In this document: piece by piece, positions 16,286 through 24,157 of the stretch
Position numbering within the stretch: position 1 is the stretch's first letter
How the letters are laid out: each line of letters opens with the position of its first letter
Origin: Mesorhizobium loti
GTDB taxonomy: Bacteria; Pseudomonadota; Alphaproteobacteria; Rhizobiales; Rhizobiaceae
DNA length: 64,000 bases
Assembly (NCBI GenBank): GCA_014189435.1
Contig: CP050294.1
Span: 1 to 64,000 of the forward strand
Reading direction: 5' to 3'
Translations under genes and position numbers: made by a program
The notes under the pieces: model-generated
The model's database searches: none
What the model was told of the DNA's origin: nothing
The model's input: only the letters and a program-made list of their open reading frames with translations

Positions 16286-17659
16286 GCGTTGATGGTGTAG
16301 ACGCCCGCGACGACCGCAGTGTGTGGCAAAGTGGAGTTGTTTAAACCACCATTGGAGATGGGCATCATGAGCGAAGTTCGTACGATCGGTTTGGATTTAG
16401 CCAAGAACGTGTTTCAGGTCCACGGGGCTGACGAAACAGGTGCTGTTGTGTTTCGCAAGCAATTGCGGCGCGGGCAGGTTTTGAAATTCTTTGGTGGCCT
16501 GCCACGGTGCCTGGTTGCGATGGAAGCCTGCGGAAGCTCGCATTTCTGGGCGCGTGAGATAGGGCATTTGGGACACGAAGTCCGTATGATCCCACCGGCC
16601 TACGTGAAGCCCTTTTTGAAGCGGCAGAAGAACGACATGGCTGATGCTGAGGCGATCTGCGAGGCGGCGCAACGACCAACGATGCGCTTTGTTGCCGTGA
16701 AGAGCGAAGAAAGACAAGCCGCAGCAGTGGTGTTGCGCACCCGCGATCTGCTGATCCGGCAGCGCACGCAGACCATCAATGCGCTGCGCGGCCACCTTGC
16801 GGAATTTGGTGAAGTCGTGCCGCAGGGTTTAAGCTTCGCTTCGAAACTGATTGCGATGATTGAGGATCCGCAAACGGCTCTTCCAGAAACTGCGCGGACT
16901 GCTCTGCGGTTTCTGACAGCAAGCTTGTCCCAACTGAATGATCAGATTCGCGTGCTGGATGCACAGATTGTGCGCCGGGCTCGTGAAGATGAGACCGCAC
17001 GCCGGTTGATGACAGTTCCCGGAATTGGCCCATTGATTGCCACCGCACTGGTGGCTCTGGCGCCATCGCCTGAAACCTTCAAACGTGGGCGGGACTTCGC
17101 CGCATGGCTTGGGCTTGTGCCGCGACAACATTCGACAGGCGGCAAACAGCGTCTCGGCTCCACGACGAAGATGGGGGATCGATCTCTGCGGCGGCTCCTG
17201 ATCATAGGGGCCAATAGCGAGCTTGTGTGGCGCGCCCGCCCGCAAGGGTGCAACACCAGGCACGTGGCTGGCCAAGATGCTGGCGCATAAACCACCGATG
17301 CTGGTGAGGGTGGCGCTTGCCAACAAGATGGCGCGAATGATCTGGGCTATCATGGCCAAGGGAGGAATATACAGAGCTCCGGTTGCTGCGGTCTAAAGCC
17401 AACGTAACCGAGGGGACGTCGCAGCGAGAGAGGTCATCGGAAGTATGGCGCAACGGTCGTGAGACGGGATCAGGAAAACCAGTGTGCACCAAAGTGTCTC
17501 AAGAGCACGCGGCGTTGATTTGGACCTGACCTGCGAACACCATAAGGGCCCGCGGCATGTGTGAAAGCCGCATCACAGGCCGGACACATGTCAGCACCCG
17601 ACAACGCGCAATGCCAACTAAAGATTCCTCTTGCCAAACGGGCGTCTACACATGGTGCA
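16286..17659 (+). mobile_element. IS1111-type (IS110 family) insertion sequence, copy 1
   Basis: Comparison with the inverted copy at 32166-33536 gives the boundaries. Sub-terminal inverted repeats TGTAGACGCCCG lie at 16296-16307 and 17639-17650, the arrangement typical of the IS1111 subgroup. The element is 1,374 bp against 1,371 bp in the other copy, the difference being one ACC codon (T-Q-T-I versus T-Q-I). It is inserted in the remains of the intron-split IS6. Confidence 0.85.
16367..17396 (+). pseudogene. IS110/IS1111-family transposase, frameshifted near the C-terminus
   Basis: Starting at the ATG at 16367, the frame reads MSEVRTIGLDLAKNVFQVHG, V-A-M-E-A-C-G-S-S-H-F-W-A-R-E-I and K-N-D-M-A-D-A-E-A-I. 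These are the DEDD RuvC-like domain residues. The transposase_20 domain follows (MTVPGIGPLIATALVALAPS, FAAWLGLVPRQHSTGGKQRL). At about 17240 the frame slips: the first frame ends at 17290, and the normal tail (WLAKMLAHKPPMLVRVALAN ... YRAPVAAV) is readable in another frame to 17396. The same slip exists in copy 2, so it predates the duplication or is tolerated. Confidence 0.85.
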
Positions 17660-17662
17660 TGG

Positions 17663-17982
17663 GTCCGGACTTGAGCGGATGTCGATCTTTGAAGCGGCAG
17701 ACTATGCCGTGGCCGCCTTGCGGCGGGCGGATTTCGGGCGTGCGCAGGCAAGCATGCGGTTGAGGACGGCGCAGCCGATGGCGACTTCGGTCTGCTGAAC
17801 GGGAAGCGACCGTGCCCGCAAACGCCGCCCGATGGTGGACTTGTATCGCCCTATGGCGGTCTCAACCAGCGAGCGTTTGCCATAACCGTTGGAGACCTGC
17901 CATTTCATCCGGCCGTCTCTGCCGATTGCGGCGATATGCTGCTCCCTTTGGCCGGCAGGTCTTATCGTCGAATGGTTCGACC
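17663..17982 (-). pseudogene. IS5-family transposase fragment (copy A, C-terminal part)
   Basis: The minus strand encodes QREQHIAAIGRDGRMKWQVS, GYGKRSLVETAIGRYKSTIG and VAIGCAVLNRMLACARP, the C-terminal third of the IS5-type transposase best seen at 33915-34898. The rest of this copy lies beyond the IS66 element at 20513-20958. The reading frames on the two sides do not join cleanly after removing IS66, so the gene already carried a one-base frameshift or has decayed since. Confidence 0.82.
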
Positions 17983-18059
17983 GTAAGCGCGTAGGCATCC
18001 CCACGTAGCGTGCAGGCGGTTGATCGCTCATTTTCAGCATGAATCATGCGGAGAATCCT

Positions 18060-18446
18060 ATGAGCGACAGTATGAGCCATCATCGAACATTCGAGATTTT
18101 GACGGCGGAGCCTGTGCCGTCCCGACGCAAGCCGCGCCATCGGTCGGACGAAGAGAAGGCACGGCTTGTCGCCGAAGCGTTCTCGCCAGGGGGCAATGTC
18201 TCGGCGGTTGCGCGTTCCGAGGGGCTGGACCCCTCGCAGCTCTATGCGTGGCGCCGCAAGGCGCTTTCGTCGGGCATGGTTGCGCCACTGACGGAGGGAG
18301 CGAGCAAGCCGGCGAAGTTCACGCGCTTTGAAGCGGTGGGCAGCGACACGGTGGAAATCGTCATTGGCGACGCAGTGGTGCGCGCCGGCGGCGATGTCGA
18401 TCCCGATCGCCTGGCGAGGATCATCCGCGCGGTTCGTAAGGCATGA
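18060..18446 (+). CDS. tnpA: IS66 accessory protein TnpA (HTH, transposase_8-like)
   Basis: The 128-aa protein from the ATG at 18060 (GGAG about six bases upstream; an ATG at 18039 would add seven residues) contains an HTH of the IS3/IS66 OrfA type: DEEKARLVAEAFSPGGNVSA then VARSEGLDPSQLYAWRRKAL. It is thought to bind IS ends and assist transposition. The gene overlaps tnpB by 4 bp, giving translational coupling. Confidence 0.88.
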   Translation: MSDSMSHHRTFEILTAEPVPSRRKPRHRSDEEKARLVAEAFSPGGNVSAVARSEGLDPSQLYAWRRKALSSGMVAPLTEGASKPAKFTRFEAVGSDTVEIVIGDAVVRAGGDVDPDRLARIIRAVRKA

Positions 18447-18787
18447 TCGCTTCCGGTGTGGTGGTTTACGTGTCGTGCCAGCCGGTCGACTTCCGCAAGG
18501 GCGCGGCATCTTTGATGGCGCTGGTCAGGGATGGCGGCCTGGACCCATTCTCGGGGGCACTTCACGTATTCCGTTCGAAGCGTGCGGACCGGGTTCGCAT
18601 CGTGTGGTGGGACGGCAGCGGGGTTTGTCTTTATTCGAAGACTCTGGAAGATCACAGCTTCTGCTGGCCGGGGATATCGGCCGCGCGCATGCGTCTCGAC
18701 CACGCCCAGTTGATGGCGCTTCTGGCCGGACTGGACTGGAAAAAGATTCGTCCGGCCAGGGTCAGGCGGCCGTTATCGACGGGCTGA
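18443..18787 (+). CDS. tnpB: IS66 accessory protein TnpB (Orf2)
   Basis: The 114-aa protein has the family signature V-D-F-R-K-G (residues about 16-21) followed by L-D-P-F-S-G-A-L-H-V-F-R and VRIVWWDGSGVCLYSKTLED. This is the classic IS66 Orf2/TnpB core needed for transposition. The start ATG at 18443 overlaps the end of tnpA. The C-terminus (IRPARVRRPLSTG) is normal in length. Confidence 0.92.
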   Translation: MIASGVVVYVSCQPVDFRKGAASLMALVRDGGLDPFSGALHVFRSKRADRVRIVWWDGSGVCLYSKTLEDHSFCWPGISAARMRLDHAQLMALLAGLDWKKIRPARVRRPLSTG

Positions 18788-18863
18788 AACCGGCCTGCGG
18801 CAAGATGAATCATGCGGCTGGAACGGTTGGGAAAGCGGCTGTTTTTGTGCTCTGTTGCTTGCC

Positions 18864-20504
18864 ATGGTTCTACCGGGTCTTGCCCTTCCCGACGACGTTG
18901 ATGCGCTGAAGGCGATGATCCTTTCCATGGCTCGCGAGCAGGCTGCAAGCGAGGCCCGGATCGCAGTCGCCGACGCTCGGATCGCAGCATCTGAGGCGGA
19001 GGTCGCCCGGCTGAAAGCTGTCGAGAAAAGCGCCAGCGAGCGGATCGCCAATCTCACGTCAATCCTGAAAGTTTTACAGCGCACGCAACATGGCACGCGT
19101 TCCGAGCGGCTACGCCTGGCCATCGACGACGAGCAGGCCTCCTTTGCCTTCGAAGAGGTCGAGACCGGCCTTTCGGAAATCCGGAGCGAACTCGACCGCG
19201 CGGTCGGGAACAAGCCGAAGCGCGCCCCGCGTCCGCGCAAGGGCTTTGCTGCCCACCTCGAACGCATCGAGGAGGTCGTCGAGCCGGAAATCCCGGCCGA
19301 CTGCGAGGGGCTTGAAAAGGTTCTGATCGGCGAGGATCGATCCGAGCGGCTGGACGTCGTGCCGCCGAAGTTCCAGGTCATCGTCACGCGCCGTCCCAAA
19401 TACGCCTTCCGGGGCCGTGACGGCGTGGTCCAGGCTCTGGCGCCGGCGCACATCATCGAAAGCGGCCTGCCGACGGAGCGGCTGCTCGCCTATATCGCCG
19501 TCTCCAAATACGCCGACGGCCTCCCGCTTTATCGGCAGGAGGCGATCTATCTGCGCGACGGCGTCGAGATCAGCCGGTCGTTGATGGCGCAATGGATGGG
19601 GCATCTGGGCTTCGAGCTGCAGATGCTTGCTGATTACATACTGGAGCGCATCAAGGAGGGCGAAAGGGTCTTCGCCGACGAGACGACCTTGCCCACCCTT
19701 GCCCCTGGTTCCGGGAAAACCACGAAAGCCTGGTTGTGGGCCTACGCACGGGATGACCGACCCTATGGCGGAACCAGTCCGCCAATGGTTGCCTATCGTT
19801 TTGAAGACAGCAGAGGTGCGGATTGCGTGGCGCGCCACCTCGCCGGATTCAGCGGTATCCTGCAAGTGGATGGCTACTCGGCCTATACCAACCTGGTCAA
19901 GGCACGGGCCAAAGCCGGCAGCAATGAAACAATCCGGCTCGCCGGGTGCTGGGCTCACCTGCGGCGCAAATTCTACGACCTGCACATCAGCGGGGTCTCG
20001 CAGGCCGCGACGGATTCGATCATCGCCATGACCGAATTGTGGAAGGTCGAGGACGAGGTTCGCGGCAAGGATGCCGGAAGCCGCGCCGCGCTGCGTCAGG
20101 AAAAGTCCGTGGCCATTGTCGCGAGCCTCTTCGATCTATGGGAAGCGGAACTGGGCAAGGTCTCCGGAAAATCCAAGACCGCCGAGGCGATCCGCTACGC
20201 GCTCACCCGGCGGGAGGCGCTGGAACGCTTTCTGATGGACGGTCGCATCGAAATCGACTCCAATATCGTCGAGCGTGCAATCAGGCCCCAGACGATCACG
20301 CGAAAGAATAGTCTATTCGCCGGCAGCCACGGCGGTGGACGAACCTGGGCGACGGTAGCCACCTTGCTGCAAACCTGCAAAATGAACAGCGTCGATCCGC
20401 TCGACTGGCTCTCGCAGACCTTGACCCGCATCGCTCAAGGCTGGCCGGCATCCGAAATCGAAATGCTCATGCCTTGGAACTTTAGGCCTGACGTTATCGG
20501 CTGA
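18864..20504 (+). CDS. tnpC: IS66 transposase TnpC
   Basis: The product is about 546 aa. An N-terminal coiled coil (MAREQAASEARIAVADARIA ... LKAVEKSASERIANLTSILK) precedes a zinc-finger-like region and the DDE catalytic core. The core includes VFADETTLPTLAPGSGKTTK, LQVDGYSAYTNLVKARAKAG, GCWAHLRRKFYDLH and IEIDSNIVERAIRPQTITRK with the catalytic Glu, and the protein ends with an IS66 C-terminal domain (NSLFAGSHGGGRTWATVATL). The frame is intact. It starts 76 bp downstream of tnpB, as is common in this family. Confidence 0.93.
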   Translation: MVLPGLALPDDVDALKAMILSMAREQAASEARIAVADARIAASEAEVARLKAVEKSASERIANLTSILKVLQRTQHGTRSERLRLAIDDEQASFAFEEVETGLSEIRSELDRAVGNKPKRAPRPRKGFAAHLERIEEVVEPEIPADCEGLEKVLIGEDRSERLDVVPPKFQVIVTRRPKYAFRGRDGVVQALAPAHIIESGLPTERLLAYIAVSKYADGLPLYRQEAIYLRDGVEISRSLMAQWMGHLGFELQMLADYILERIKEGERVFADETTLPTLAPGSGKTTKAWLWAYARDDRPYGGTSPPMVAYRFEDSRGADCVARHLAGFSGILQVDGYSAYTNLVKARAKAGSNETIRLAGCWAHLRRKFYDLHISGVSQAATDSIIAMTELWKVEDEVRGKDAGSRAALRQEKSVAIVASLFDLWEAELGKVSGKSKTAEAIRYALTRREALERFLMDGRIEIDSNIVERAIRPQTITRKNSLFAGSHGGGRTWATVATLLQTCKMNSVDPLDWLSQTLTRIAQGWPASEIEMLMPWNFRPDVIG

Positions 20505-20512
20505 CCGCTTAC

Positions 20513-20958
20513 GTTCGACCGCGTTGGCACGAGGCGGAATGACGATTGCGGCGGCAGCGCTATGATCGATGACTGCGTCGTAAGTCGGGTTTCCGTCATA
20601 GGCGCCGTCACCAGTAAACTGTCCGATCGGACCGCCAATCTGGTCGAGTAGTGGCTCAACTTGAGAGACATCGCCAGTGTCCTGATCAGTCAGGGTATGG
20701 GCAATGATCTCGCCGCTGTCGGCATCCAGTGCCAGATGCAGCTTGCGCCAACTGCGACGGGATCTGGCGCCGTGCTTCTCCTCCAGCCACTGACCCGCGC
20801 CGTAGACCTGCAGGCCGGTGCTGTCGACAAGAACATGCACTGGTCCCTCCGGCGGAACCTGGCGATCATGCCGTTTGTTGGGCGATTGCCATGTCCGCGC
20901 CCGACGGCTCAGGGTGGTATGATCGGGGACAGCGAGCGCCAGCCCCATCAGTTGCAGC
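20513..20958 (-). pseudogene. IS5-family transposase fragment (copy A, central part)
   Basis: The minus strand reads PDHTTLSRRARTWQSPNKRH, H-V-L-V-D-S-T-G-L-Q-V-Y-G-A-G-Q-W, WRKLHLALDADSGEIIAHTL and Q-F-T-G-D-G-A-Y-D-G-N-P-T-Y, containing the first two catalytic Asp residues of the IS5-type DDE domain. It begins at the IS66 target duplication. At about 20958 it is fused head-on to a plus-strand piece of another IS5 copy, removing its N-terminus. Confidence 0.85.
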
Positions 20959-21393
20959 GGTTCACAGCCGACGGAGCCTATGACGGCAAGCCAACCTATC
21001 GGTCTATCCTGCAGCACAGCGCAACCGCGAACATCGTCATTCCACCGCGTTCCACGGCGGTGGAAAGCGGTGATACCGGACCGCCTGGTCAAAGGGACAA
21101 GCACATTGCCGCAATCGCAAGCGACGGTCGGCTGAAATGGCAGGCAGCCACCGGCTACGGCAAGCGGGCGCTGAGCGAAACAGCCATCGGACGATACAAG
21201 GGGCTGATCGGACGGCGCCTGCGAGCACGCTCTCTTCCGGCTCAACAGACCGAGGTTGCCATCGGTTGCATCGTTCTCAACCGCATGCTGGCATGGGCAC
21301 GCCCGGAGTCTATCCGGCGTCAAGTCACGCAGGCATAACCAACTACATTAATGATCGAAATGCGTTCGATTTCATATCCGCGCACCAACGCCA
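20958..21393 (+). pseudogene. IS5-family transposase fragment (copy B, C-terminal part and right end)
   Basis: The sequence from TTCACAGCCGACGG is almost identical to 34521-34955. It encodes QFTADGAYDGKPTYRSILQH through ARPESIRRQVTQA and a stop at 21338, followed by about 55 bp of shared right-end sequence up to ...ACCAACGCC. The N-terminal half is replaced by the inverted copy A. This forms an inverted chimera of two related IS5 elements meeting inside the same gene region. Confidence 0.88.
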
Positions 21394-22180
21394 TGGTGCG
21401 TTCGAAGTCTTTTGCCAGTCTTCGGCACCTGCCGAGCCAACGCACCGACAACTCAAAGGCAAACTTGGCAACATTGTACAGCGGTTCACTACCCATCGGC
21501 GCGGCAGGATCTGGAAACCTTTGGGCTTGTCCGTGCGCTTGACGATCTCGAGCGTGAACTGTCCGACTTTTTGCAGCGCGCCACCGCAGCTTCGGCCCGG
21601 CATAGCCACCATCGGCGAAGATATGGCGCAGCCACGGCCAGCGTTTGAGGATGGCTTTCAGGGCCGCCGGGACGCCATCGCGATCCTGGATATCGGCGGC
21701 GTGGACGACGAGGCCGACCAGCAGACCGAGCGTGTCGACAACGATGTGGCGCTTGCGGCCCATGACCTTCTTGCCGGCATCAAATCCCCTTATTCCGCCG
21801 CTTTCGGTGGTTTTGACCGACTGGCTGTCGATCACGCCGGCCGTCGGGCTCGCTTGCCTGCCCTCTTTCTCGCGCGCCGCCATCACGAGTTCGTTGCTGA
21901 TCGTGCGCAGCAGGCCCTCGTCGCGCCAACGCCAGAAATATTTCTGCACCGTCGAGAAGGGTGGAAAATCCTTCGGCAACAGCCGCCACGCGCCGCCCGA
22001 GGAGGCCATGTACAAAAGCGCATTCACGACTTCGCGCAAATCCGTCTTGCGCGGCCGGCCGATGCCGTTGGGCCGCGGCATCAGTGGCGCAATCAGCGCC
22101 CATTCCGCATCCGTCATGTCGCTTGCATAGCGCGCACAACGCCGCTCATAGTTCGGGCGGGTGATTTCAGTCCAGGGCAT
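21394..22180 (-). pseudogene. IS5-family (DDE_Tnp_1) transposase, frameshifted and 3'-truncated
   Basis: From the ATG at 22180 the frame reads MPWTEITRPNYERRCARYAS, DMTDAEWALIAPLMPRP, GAWRLLPKDFPPFSTVQKYF, GVIDSQSVKTTESGGIRGFD and HIFADGGYAGPKLR, with Asp residues of the DDE triad. Beyond this the frame slips to A-L-Q-K-V-G-Q-F-T-L-E-I-V-K-R and R-W-V-V-N and back to W-L-G-R-C-R-R-L-A-K-D-F-E-R-T. At 21394 the end has been replaced by the right end of the other IS5 type. At least two frameshifts plus truncation make it inactive. Confidence 0.85.
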
Positions 22181-22261
22181 CGTGATCTCCGTTGAATCTC
22201 AGCAATCCGACTGAATCATAACCCGCTGAAATCACTCACCTCTTTTTGGAGCGGACACTTA

Positions 22262-22989
22262 CAGAAGACCGCACTCGATCACCACTCCATAAGGATCAAA
22301 AACTTCTTGCATCACAGGCGGCAACCACAGAAGAAATTACCGGTCTCCTCGACGAGCTCACCTAAAATCAAAAATGCAACTGTAATCTAGTGGCCAACCG
22401 CGAGGCGGCTTGCATTGTGCGCGCTCAATGTAGCAGGGCCTCCCCATATTTCGCCCATAGGAGCTCGCAGTCTCTGGCCCTGAGGCTCGGCGTTCCCCAT
22501 TCGCCGTATATGACCATAGCGGCTCGGATATCGTAGCCCAAGATCGGCGCATTGGCGACAAACCGGATGGCCTCACCTAACCGACGGGAGTCAATTGCCG
22601 CATCGGTTTTGTTGGTGAGATCGAACACACCAAGGATCTGTGCGTCCTCATTCCTGGCCGCCCAAGCAGCGGCCATAGCCTCTTCGGTCACCGCGTTTAC
22701 CCGAGTTCAATCAAACCAATTCCCATAGTGTAGACAGTCAGTCCCATTAGGTCTTCAGCTTTCGTCCCGGAAGTCCAGCAACGATGTATGCCGCAAGCGT
22801 TCCACGGAAGTGCTTCACGCGGCCGATTAGCCGCGGCTTGACCCATTGGGTTGCCGACGGCGTTTTGAGCAGGGCGGGACGAAGAGATTGTGCAAAGCCG
22901 AGAAGATCGAAAAGAAGCGTTGCAGTGCTCCTGGTGATCGGAAGCCTTGCATCGTCCGGTCCCGTTTTCGCAGCGGCACATGTGCATTC
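22262..22989. other. Inter-IS region with one possible small gene
   Basis: About 730 bp between IS5 and IS6 remnants. Apart from the 88-codon frame at 22691-22425 (minus), no feature is supported. The stretch 22850-22989 has short frames with no family resemblance. Confidence 0.4.
22425..22691 (-). CDS. Hypothetical protein (88 aa)
   Basis: I do not recognise this protein. From the ATG at 22691 it reads MTEEAMAAAWAARNEDAQIL, G-V-F-D-L-T-N-K-T-D, S-R-R-L-G-E-A-I-R-F-V-A and WGTPSLRARDCELLWAKYGE. The composition is protein-like, with alternating hydrophobic and charged residues and no low-complexity bias, unlike most frames in this region. It has no membrane segment. It stands alone between IS remnants on the minus strand. 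It might be the surviving end of a larger gene, and confidence that it is expressed is low. Confidence 0.35.
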   Translation of the reverse strand: MTEEAMAAAWAARNEDAQILGVFDLTNKTDAAIDSRRLGEAIRFVANAPILGYDIRAAMVIYGEWGTPSLRARDCELLWAKYGEALLH

Positions 22990-23119
22990 GGTTCTGTCGC
23001 AAACTTTTCGGAAAGGTCATTTGCTGCAAGACGCTTGCTCTTTTTTCCGGGAGTTTGTCATGTTCAAAAGCCGCCATTTTGATCGATCCGTGATCCTACT
23101 GTGCGTTCGCTGGTATCTT
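22990..23119 (+). pseudogene. IS6-family element, left-end fragment (group C)
   Basis: A left terminal repeat GGTTCTGTCGCAAAC (22990) and the first 20 codons of an IS6 transposase (MFKSRHFDRSVILLCVRWYL) are present. At 23120 a second, longer IS6 copy of the same type begins with its own left repeat. The arrangement is two left ends in tandem. Confidence 0.8.
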
Positions 23120-23816
23120 GGCTCTGTCGCAAACCTTTCGGTAAGCGGAGCATGGCATGGAACGCTCCTCAGCTGTGGAGGAGCACGTGATTGTTCAAGG
23201 GCCGCCATTTCGACCAGTCGGTGATCCTGCTGTGCGTGCGCTGGTACCTGGCCTATAATCTGAGCCTGCGCGATCTGGAAGAGATGATGGCCGAACGAGG
23301 CTTGAAGGTCGACCACTCCACCGTGCATCGCTGGGTCGCCCACTTCTCGCCACAGCTGCTGGAGCGCTTCAACCGGCGCAAGCGTACCGTCGGCAGCAAG
23401 TGGCGTATGGACGAGACGTACATCAGAGTCTGCGGCCAATGGATGTATCTCTATCGTGCTATCGACAGCCTCGGCGACACGGTCGAGTTCTTCTTCAGCG
23501 AAAACCGTGACCTGGTGGTGGCCAAACGCTTCCTCCGCAAGGCGCTGGCGCGCCATGGCCGACCGGAGCGCATCGTCATCGACGGCAGCCAGACCAATCA
23601 CGGGGCGATCAAGCGCCGCATTCGATCCATGCTCGGCTTCAAGTCGCAGCCGAGCGCCGTGGTTATCCTCTCCGGCATCGAGATGATCCACATGAAGCGC
23701 AAGCGACAGGCGAGGTATGCCTACAATCCCAGTCCGTCGATCGCCGAGCAGTTCGATATCCTCGCTGCCTGACGGACAGGCTGTCACTACCCCATTTCCA
23801 AGTTTGCGACAGGACC
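23120..23816 (+). mobile_element. IS6-family element with internal deletion (697 bp)
   Basis: Terminal repeats GGCTCTGTCGCAAAC (23120) and its inverted mate ending at 23816 (GGTCCTGTCGCAAAC) bound the element. It is about 110-120 bp shorter than a normal member because part of the transposase gene is missing. The ends are intact, so it could be moved in trans. Confidence 0.85.
23191..23772 (+). pseudogene. IS6-family transposase with in-frame deletion of the catalytic Glu region
   Basis: The 193-aa frame (TTG start at 23191, LFKGRHFDQSVILLCVRWYL) keeps the HTH (LKVDHSTVHRWVAHF) and the first two DDE residues (W-R-M-D-E-T-Y, I-V-I-D-G-S-Q-T-N). It then jumps from Q-T-N-H to G-A-I-K-R-R-I-R-S-M-L-G-F-K-S. 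About 40 residues are missing that in relatives contain the N-N-x-x-E-x-D-H-R motif with the third catalytic residue. The frame is preserved but the product should be catalytically dead. Confidence 0.85.
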
Positions 23817-24017
23817 GGTCGCGACAGCAGGCGAGTTTTTGCGCGCGATAGCGATTACCGAGGAATCCGTAATAGCGGATGCGATGGAAGCCCCGGGCAG
23901 GACGTGTAGCAGGAAGCGGCGAATGAACTCGTCAGACGCGACGGTCATGACCTTCTGCCGACTGCCGTGCCGATAGTCCTTCCAGCGGAAGGCGACTTTG
24001 CCATCCTCGATGGCCAC
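23817..24017 (-). pseudogene. IS91-family transposase fragment
   Basis: The minus strand encodes GKVAFRWKDYRHGSRQKVMT, V-A-S-D-E-F-I-R-R-F-L-L-H-V-L-P-G, which is the conserved C-terminal region of IS91/IS801-type transposases. A frameshift follows L-P-G, after which the expected G-F-H-R-I-R-x-Y-G-F-L-G-N motif is only readable in another frame. No catalytic tyrosine or ends are present. Beyond it (24050-24110) is a roughly 55-bp segment also found near 17665-17705, of unclear origin. Confidence 0.75.
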
Positions 24018-24157
24018 GAGGCATTGTTGGAAATGGCGACGCGGTGCGTTTAGCGTAAGGCAGCCACGGCATAGTCTGCCGCTTCAAAGAGCGCCATCCG
24101 CTTAAGTCCGGATCCATTGCAGCAAAACCCTGTCATTTACCAACGTTTTCTATCCGC

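Larger units (their letters stand above)
17983..20512 (+). mobile_element. IS66-family element (2,530 bp) with 8-bp target duplication
   Basis: The ends are GTAAGCG (17983) and CGCTTAC (20512), the IS66 terminal signature. They are flanked by the direct repeat GTTCGACC at 17975-17982 and 20513-20520, the 8-bp duplication typical of the family. The element carries tnpA, tnpB and tnpC in the usual order and sits inside an IS5-type transposase gene. All three genes are open, so it may be active and its insertion is probably recent. Confidence 0.93.

Noticed and set aside
20661..21338. 225-codon plus-strand frame spanning the IS5 seam
   Set aside because: Only the last 125 codons are real transposase; the first part is antisense of copy A. 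It is a fusion by rearrangement, not a gene.
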